The notes under the pieces are model-generated. The model ran no database searches, was not told the origin of the DNA, and saw only the letters and a list, made by a program, of their open reading frames with translations. From the NCBI GenBank assembly GCA_947179485.1, contig OX359246.1:49951632-50015631 (forward strand): a DNA stretch of 64,000 nucleotides. The letters run 5' to 3'. Positions 58,246 to 64,000 of this stretch are shown one piece after another. Each line of letters begins with the position of its first letter. The first letter of the stretch is position 1. This stretch comes from Allacma fusca. Taxonomy: Eukaryota > Arthropoda > Collembola > Symphypleona > Sminthuridae. Position numbers and translations under genes: made by a program.

Positions 58246-60035
58246 ATGTGTAAGCTTAAGACCAGAAAGTCGGTGCTTACTCTCCGTTGCTCTATGTGCT
58301 CTTGTACTCACCACAGAAAATGTATAAATATGAGCTTATCAGTTTATATAAGTATCGCCTTGGATCTCTGGCATTGTTTCTCATGTGTGAGTAGAGATAC
58401 GAATGTATGTTCCACCTTAATTAATATTGATCCAAACATATCTGCATCTGTAGACGAGCCTGGTACTGTTAGTGCACAGTGCTCTCAACGTAAATTGGTA
58501 AAGTTCTTGCTCCTCAATATTAATAATTTTGTACTTCATAAACTTGAGGAGGTAAAGACTACGTTGTTCAAAAAAAAACAATTGATGTATTTGCGGGTGT
58601 TGAGACATTTTTCACACCCGAAATCGCTCTCCCAATTTACTCTATACAAGGACACAATATAGTAACCAAGAACCGTATACACAAAAAAGGCGTCGGACTT
58701 TGGTTATATTTACATAAGAGAATGAGGTATAACATTTTAGAAATGAATATTGAAATGTACAACTATGAGGTTGAGTACCCTGCATGTAAAATAGGCATAA
58801 ATGAATTCCAGTCTACCATTATTCTGGTTATCTATCGACCACCAGGAGCTTCTGGTTTTCTTATTTTTACATGCGTTTTTTAAATATATGTCACAAATTA
58901 AACTGCCCTACATGATCGTTGGTGATATAAATATAGATTTATCCAGTACGACTCAAGATACAGTGAAACTGATCTCTAGCTTGCATAATTATAAGCAATT
59001 CATTAATGTGCAGACTCGTAGAGTATTGGGCAAGAGATCGTCTAGTACATTTCTAGTACCTTGTCTGTCTCTGGAAATCAGTGCTTCTGCACTGCGATGA
59101 TTTGCAGGTCTGGCTAAATAAACTTAATGTATGGATTCAGGAAAGTGTTCTCACTATTAGAACAGCCAAGACAATGTATGTGGTATATCATAAGTCATGT
59201 AACATAGACACTGATTGTATTTTATCTATGAATGATAAACCATTGCAGCGAGTTTGGTGTTTTAAGTATCTGGGAATCCTAATAGATGAGAAACTTAGTT
59301 TTAAAGACCATGGCGACCTTGACCTTAAACAAATCTCAAAAATTATGGGTGCTGTGTACAGAGTTCCCCGACTCTTAAATGACAGCAAACGAATGCTTGT
59401 CAATTCCTTTGTGTTCTCCCATATAGACTATTGTTTATTAGTGTGGGGAGGTACTTGCAAGTCTAGGATGGATGCTATCCAGCAAAAGCTGGATAAGTTT
59501 CTCCGGTGTCTTCATGCAAAAAACCTTCACGTGTGCCTTACACTCTAGCTGATATATGAAACTTATAACATTCTGTCTATATCTGAACGATTGATGTTCT
59601 ATGGTAATAAGTTTATGTATTCCCTGATACACTATGGACACTGTGTAAATTACATTAATGGTATTATATTCTTCAAGATTTCCACTGGCCGCCTGCGTTC
59701 TGCGAATAATATTGTACTATTCCATCCATTAAATAAACTAAAAATTGGAGAAAAAATGTTATTCACTTATGCGTGAGGCTTTGGAATGGTCTCCCAAGTC
59801 TGCTCAAAGTGCGTGAATGCCTACTTACAACTTTCAACAAATCGCTTATCAAGCATATTGTTGTACTGCGTAATGCTAATACACTTTAAAAAATTATTAT
59901 TAATTCCTAATGAATCGGATCTCTTGTAGTGACTGTATTTCTACTGTATGGATTGGACATTTTGTGTCTGGGGTGAAAACTAATATTTATATTGACTCTT
60001 TTTGACGCAGTGAATAAAGTATAATAATAATAAGA
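58246..60035 (+). mobile_element. CR1/Jockey-type non-LTR retrotransposon relic
   Basis: In order: a Cys/His-rich PHD-like finger (58246-58400, RCSMCSCTHHRKC and WHCFSC), endonuclease pieces in shifted frames (ETFFTPE near 58600, VIYRPPG near 58830, MIVGDINIDL near 58910), then the C-terminal part of RT (59081-59548: KYLGILIDEKLSFKDH, HIDYCLLVWGG) and the tail SERLMFYGNKFMYSLIHYG (59587-59776). The RT core including the catalytic YADD-type motif is missing, so there was an internal deletion near 59080. It ends with a short ATAATAATAA repeat, a common LINE tail. Confidence 0.85.
59081..59548 (+). pseudogene. C-terminal part of LINE reverse transcriptase
   Basis: The 155-codon frame carries the thumb region of CR1/Jockey reverse transcriptases: KTMYVVYHKS, then FKYLGILIDEKLSF and FVFSHIDYCLLVWGG. 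It starts directly after endonuclease-derived sequence, without fingers or palm. It is not functional. Confidence 0.85.
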
Positions 60036-60860
60036 CTGCAAATATAACGTGTGTAGTAACAAACTAATCAACTGATGCCAATTAGGTCAGTGCAGTTTGT
60101 TTGCATTTTAAGTTGTTAGACCATCCAAAATCAGCTATTTTGACTGTTTAAATAAATTTTAGGGTAACGTTTATCTTTATTTCCTAACTATCGTATCATG
60201 TGCGTAAGAAGAAAATCTTCATAAAAATCCAGAGGAACTAATGATAGAATCGAGTGTGATACGTCGTTTGAACCGTCGTGGTAGCGCAAGGTGTTCCCGT
60301 ATCTTACATATAGGCGTATTTGTAGGTTATTTGTAGGGTGTCAGGGTTTTATTGAAAAGGCTGATGCGCAAAATACACACTTAAAATCTGGATGTATATA
60401 CAATATAATATATATAATACTAGTGTTAGAACCGTAAAGTGCAGCCACCTATACTCACGTCGACGTGATTCTTCACATCGGGGAGAATTTGAATAGTATG
60501 ATTGTGAGCGGTGATTGAATTTTATGGTGTTACTACAGTTTCTAATCTGTTCTCTTATTATTACCATATAGCTCAGTAAGTTAATAATTCTGTTGATATT
60601 GTTGAGTCATCAAGTTCATCATGTAACAGTGCTTATTTGGATTGATTGGTAATCGATGTGTGTAATGTTCTCGTAGCGTACTAGTGACCTAAATTTATTG
60701 GTTAAGAAAATTGTACCTAGGATTATTATGGGACAAGAAAATCTGAGTGATTATTCGCCCTTCTCGCCTTTTGCGTATCGGTTTGTAATTTATTTTGCTC
60801 TAATATAAATGCAAGACGACTTGAGAATTTTGTATTTGGTGAATCCACGGCTTATTTGGT
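60036..60860. other. Left flank or possible LTR region of the BEL/Pao element
   Basis: No gene is seen. Part of this stretch should be the 5' LTR and leader of the BEL/Pao element, but the 3' LTR lies outside the window so the limits cannot be set. Confidence 0.4.
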
Positions 60861-60909
60861 TTTCCTAATTTCATATAATATAGAACCCGTTCCCAGTCGG
60901 AACATTTAT

Positions 60910-62154
60910 AGACGCAGCCTGCAGGATAGTGTTAGTTTGAACACTTTTCATATGAAAATCAGGAAAAATCTCCGGAAAACTCGTGAACCCCTTCGAGCAG
61001 GTTTTACTCGGATATCGCAAGAATTGGAGGAAGAATTAGGGAAGGAAGCTCCCGACTTAATCATTCTCCAGCAAATCCTAGCAAAATTGGAAAATCATCG
61101 ATCCAGACTCTTGGATTTTGATACAAGAATACAAGGAGTCATATTCTAAGCAGATGATTTGACTGATGAAGAAGCTAGTCAAGAATATGAAGCCCAATCG
61201 GATTATCAGGATCGTTTTCTGGAACTTGAAGTTCGCTACAAGAATTGCTTTCGACACGACGTAGATCGCGTCGACGCGAGTAGTGGTAGTGTGTACCAAA
61301 CTGTACGTGAAAGTGCCATTTCTATTCAATTGCACCTACCCAAGCTTGAACTAACGAAGTTTTCTGGAGACGCCAAGGAGTGGTTGGGGTTATGGAGTCA
61401 GTTTAAGAAGATTCACTCTGATGTCAAGATGGCTCCAGAGGACAAGTTTCAATACCTCATCCAATCTATGAGAGAAGGTTCTAAGGCTAGAGAAGTCGTC
61501 GACAGTTTTCCGTTGAGCGGTAGTAATTACCCAAAAGTAATTGATTACCTCAAGGAGCGTTTTGGTCGTGACGACATTCTACTGGAAGTTCGTTCGTGAA
61601 CTCTTAAGGTTAGTGCTTAAAACCGCTGGAATTCAAGTGATGTCATATCCATGTCTTCCATTTATGGCAAGTTGGAGACTCAGCTTCGTGCGTTAGAATC
61701 CCTTGGAGTAACTCAAGACAAGTATGCAGCTATGTTGTATCCGTTGGTCGAGTCGTTGAGTCGTGAGGAAGTACTCCGCACATGGGACCGCAATCGTCGC
61801 ATCGATGCGAATAATGAAGGTCGCTTAGAGGGTCTTATAAAGTTCCTGAAGAGTGAAGTTGATGGTGAAACACGAATTGCAATGGCGAAGGTTGGTCTTA
61901 GGTTAGAAGAACCGAAGACAAACAAGCCGAAGTCGAAAAAACAAAGTCAAGAAGAAACTCCTACTGCTGCAGGTTTATTTACTGGTGGCATGAAGCCTGA
62001 AGTCAATAAATGTGGTTTCTGTGATAAAGGTCATTGCAGTCAAGAATGTTTCAAGGCAGCCAAGATTACTCTTGACGACAAGAATAAGGTAATCAAAGAG
62101 AAAAAAACTCTGCTTTGTTTGCTTAAAATCAGGTTATACATCAGCAAATTGTAA
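60910..62154 (+). pseudogene. BEL/Pao Gag region, broken
   Basis: Three frame pieces belong together. 60910-61149 has KIRKNLRKTREPLRAGFTRI. 61159-61599 has LPKLELTKFSGDAKEW and FKKIHSDVKMAPEDKFQYL, the DUF1759 hallmark. 61651-62154 has LESLGVTQDKYAAMLYPLVE and a zinc knuckle CGFCDKGHCSQEC. Stops separate them. Confidence 0.9.
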
Positions 62155-62282
62155 GTCGAAACATCGGTGTCAGATATGTTCGAAGATGTGTCCTGAACTT
62201 TCCAAAGTCCAAAGAAGATACAGCTAGTTCTGAGAACAAGAGTGAAGTCATTATAAGTGCTTCCTGTGATCCTAAGATTCTT

Positions 62283-62760
62283 TTGCAGACATTGATTATT
62301 AAGGTCAGAATTGGGAAGAAGGAGAGGTTGATTCGTGCATTGATCGATCAAGGTTCTCAACGGTCCCATATACTGTCTGATCTGGCAAAGGAATTGGGTT
62401 TGAATTCTTCCAGTCGAATGGAATTAAATAATTCTTTATTTGGAGGGTCGGAAACGGGACCTATCGAACATTCACTTTACAGTTTTGAACCAGTAAGTAA
62501 AGATGATTCTTTTTCTTGCGAGATTAGTGCCTTGGATCATCAAGAAATTTGTGGTAAGATTCCGAAGCTTTCGAACAAATGGTTGTCCAAGAATTGAATC
62601 AGAAAGTTATTTGGATATTACATGCCGAATCCAAGGACACCAAGATCCAGCTGTTATTGGGCGCGGATGTTGTGGGCAAGTTGTTTACTGGAAAACTTCA
62701 TGCATTGAAGTCTGGTCCGGTAGCTTTTGAGACATAGCTGAGTTGGGTTATTATGGGGGA
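62283..62760 (+). pseudogene. BEL/Pao aspartic protease region, broken
   Basis: ALIDQGSQRSHILSDLAKEL at about 62336 carries the DxGS-type catalytic motif of the DUF1758 family. After a frame break near 62597, IQLLLGADVVGKLFTG continues the same domain. A stop near 62735 ends it. Confidence 0.9.
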
Positions 62761-64000
62761 GCAGTTCGTGCCGACTCGAGAGAAGCAATCGACTACCTTA
62801 GTTTCCTCGATTTGTAATTTAGATACTAACGTGTCGAATCTGTGGAAGCTGGATGTTCTGGGGATTACTGATCCATGTGAAGTGAGAACCAAAGGTGAAG
62901 AGCAAGAATTCATCCTGACAAGATTTGAAGATTCTCTTCGAAGAGAAAATGATGGAAGGTATGTTGTTGGTCTTCCTTGGCTCACCGATCAAGTTGATCT
63001 TCCGTCTAACGAAGAACTAGCTACACGACGGTTGTATTCTACAACAAAGAAGTTAAAATCCATAGGTAAGTTGGAAGCATATCAAAACGTCTTTATGGAC
63101 TGGGTAGAAAGAGGGATCATTGAGGAAGTGCCGACCGACGAATTGAATGATTTTAGGCACTAACTGCCCCACCGACTCGTCCTCAAGGAGAGTAGTGCAA
63201 CCACGAAGATCCGCCCTGTGTTTGATGCTTCAGCGAAGTTGAAGAACAAGCCATCCCTAAATGACTGCCTGAAGAAGGGTGTAAATATGTTGGAGTTAAT
63301 CCCTACCATCCTTTTGAGGTTCAGGTTAAGAAGCTTTGGGATTATTTCAGATATTGAAAACGCGTTCTTGCAGCTATCCGTTGCTTCTGTCGACAGGAAT
63401 TTTCTCAGATTTCTATAGTGGGAGCCTGGCTTTGAGAGGATTAGAAAGTATCGTCATCGTCGAGTTGTATTTGGTGTTTCTTCAAGTCCTTTTCTTCTGG
63501 CAGTTACCCTGAACAAACACTTATGTGAGGTTAGTGAAAATGAAAAAAACTATTGCTAACAAACTCTTAGACTCCCTTTATGTTGACAACTGTGTGACCA
63601 GCGTGAATACTAAAGATGAACTAAATGCATTCATTTGTGAATCTGTGAGACTTCTTTCGAAAGGACATTTCAACCTTAGAGATTGGAGGTGGAACCAAGA
63701 CGATTTGGCAAGCTCCACTACTAATTTCGATGTATCGGTGTTGGGATTGTCTTGTACTGATACTCTTACTGTTGTTGTGGACAATGTAGTTTGTGTCGAC
63801 AAAAGGGTGACCAAAAGAGTCATTTTGTCCTGTGCTCATCGTGTCCTCGATCTTATTGGTTTCACGTGCCCAGTCACTGTAGTTCCGAAGTCACTACTTC
63901 AAAAGTCATGGTCACTCAAAGTGGGATGGGACGACGAGCTGCCTGAGGAGATCACTAAGGAGTTTCATCGATGGTCAGAACAAGTTGCTGAGTTGAAGAA
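62753..64000 (+). pseudogene. BEL/Pao linker and reverse transcriptase, broken and incomplete
   Basis: 62753-63163 has LWKLDVLGITDP and YVVGLPWL, the usual linker before RT. From 63170 the frame gives LVLKESSATTKIRPVFDASA, LLRFRLRSFGIISDIENAFL, then FGVSSSPFLLAVTLNKHL and SLYVDNCVTSVNTKDELNAF. YVDN in place of YVDD is usual in this clade. The region runs past the right edge. Confidence 0.92.

Larger units (their letters stand above)
60861..64000 (+). mobile_element. BEL/Pao LTR retrotransposon, decayed and cut by the window edge
   Basis: The order of domains is that of BEL/Pao: Gag of the DUF1759 type, a zinc knuckle, a DUF1758-type aspartic protease, then reverse transcriptase. The single polyprotein frame is now broken by stops or frameshifts near 61149, 61599, 62154, 62597, 62735, 63163 and 63418. 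BEL/Pao elements are known from animals only. RNase H and integrase should lie beyond 64000. Confidence 0.93.

Overview
The window is eukaryotic: AT-rich DNA, spliced coding sequence and many transposons. The protein families point to a metazoan, most likely an arthropod or insect. They include a CDK12/CDK13-type kinase with introns, a BEL/Pao retrotransposon, a CR1/Jockey-like LINE and hAT transposons. The species cannot be named from the sequence alone.

Layout. From 0 to 6.6 kb there is transposon debris, including a nest of short non-autonomous elements (element I holds J and H, and H holds G) plus element K. From 6.7 to 22.1 kb there is a second, deeper nest. Element F holds E, E holds D, D holds C, C holds A, and F also holds an intact 10.1-kb Ty3/gypsy retrotransposon (11635-21738). 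Most of these elements have 11-20 bp terminal inverted repeats beginning CAG, CAA, CAC, CAT or TAG, and 8-bp target site duplications that can be read on both sides. This is the signature of the hAT superfamily. Each family is filled with its own short word in both orientations.

From 15.55 kb the gypsy 3' part and its flank are tandemly duplicated (unit 7494 bp, ending in a 51-bp AT-rich array). The second copy runs from 23.05 to 30.03 kb. Next comes a perfect-looking tandem array (unit 2141 bp, about 5.5 copies, 30.4-42.3 kb) of the 3' half of the CDK12-like gene. The rest of that gene is on the minus strand up to 50.96 kb. Nine exons can be joined in phase, encoding about 828 residues and lacking only the N-terminal start. 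Its introns hold further hAT-like elements (M, L, and N1 with O inside).

From 52.9 to 64 kb there is a second copy of family A (element B, inverted), a decayed hAT transposase gene split by a TIR element with a 9-bp duplication (P), a LINE relic with an internal deletion, and a broken BEL/Pao polyprotein that runs off the right edge.

The most notable points are the word-coded nested hAT-like elements, a textbook -1 frameshift signal at the gypsy gag/pol junction, the 870-residue tail fused to the gypsy Pol, and the kinase-exon array. The array and the 7.5-kb duplication look identical between copies, so either very recent amplification or assembly error must be considered.
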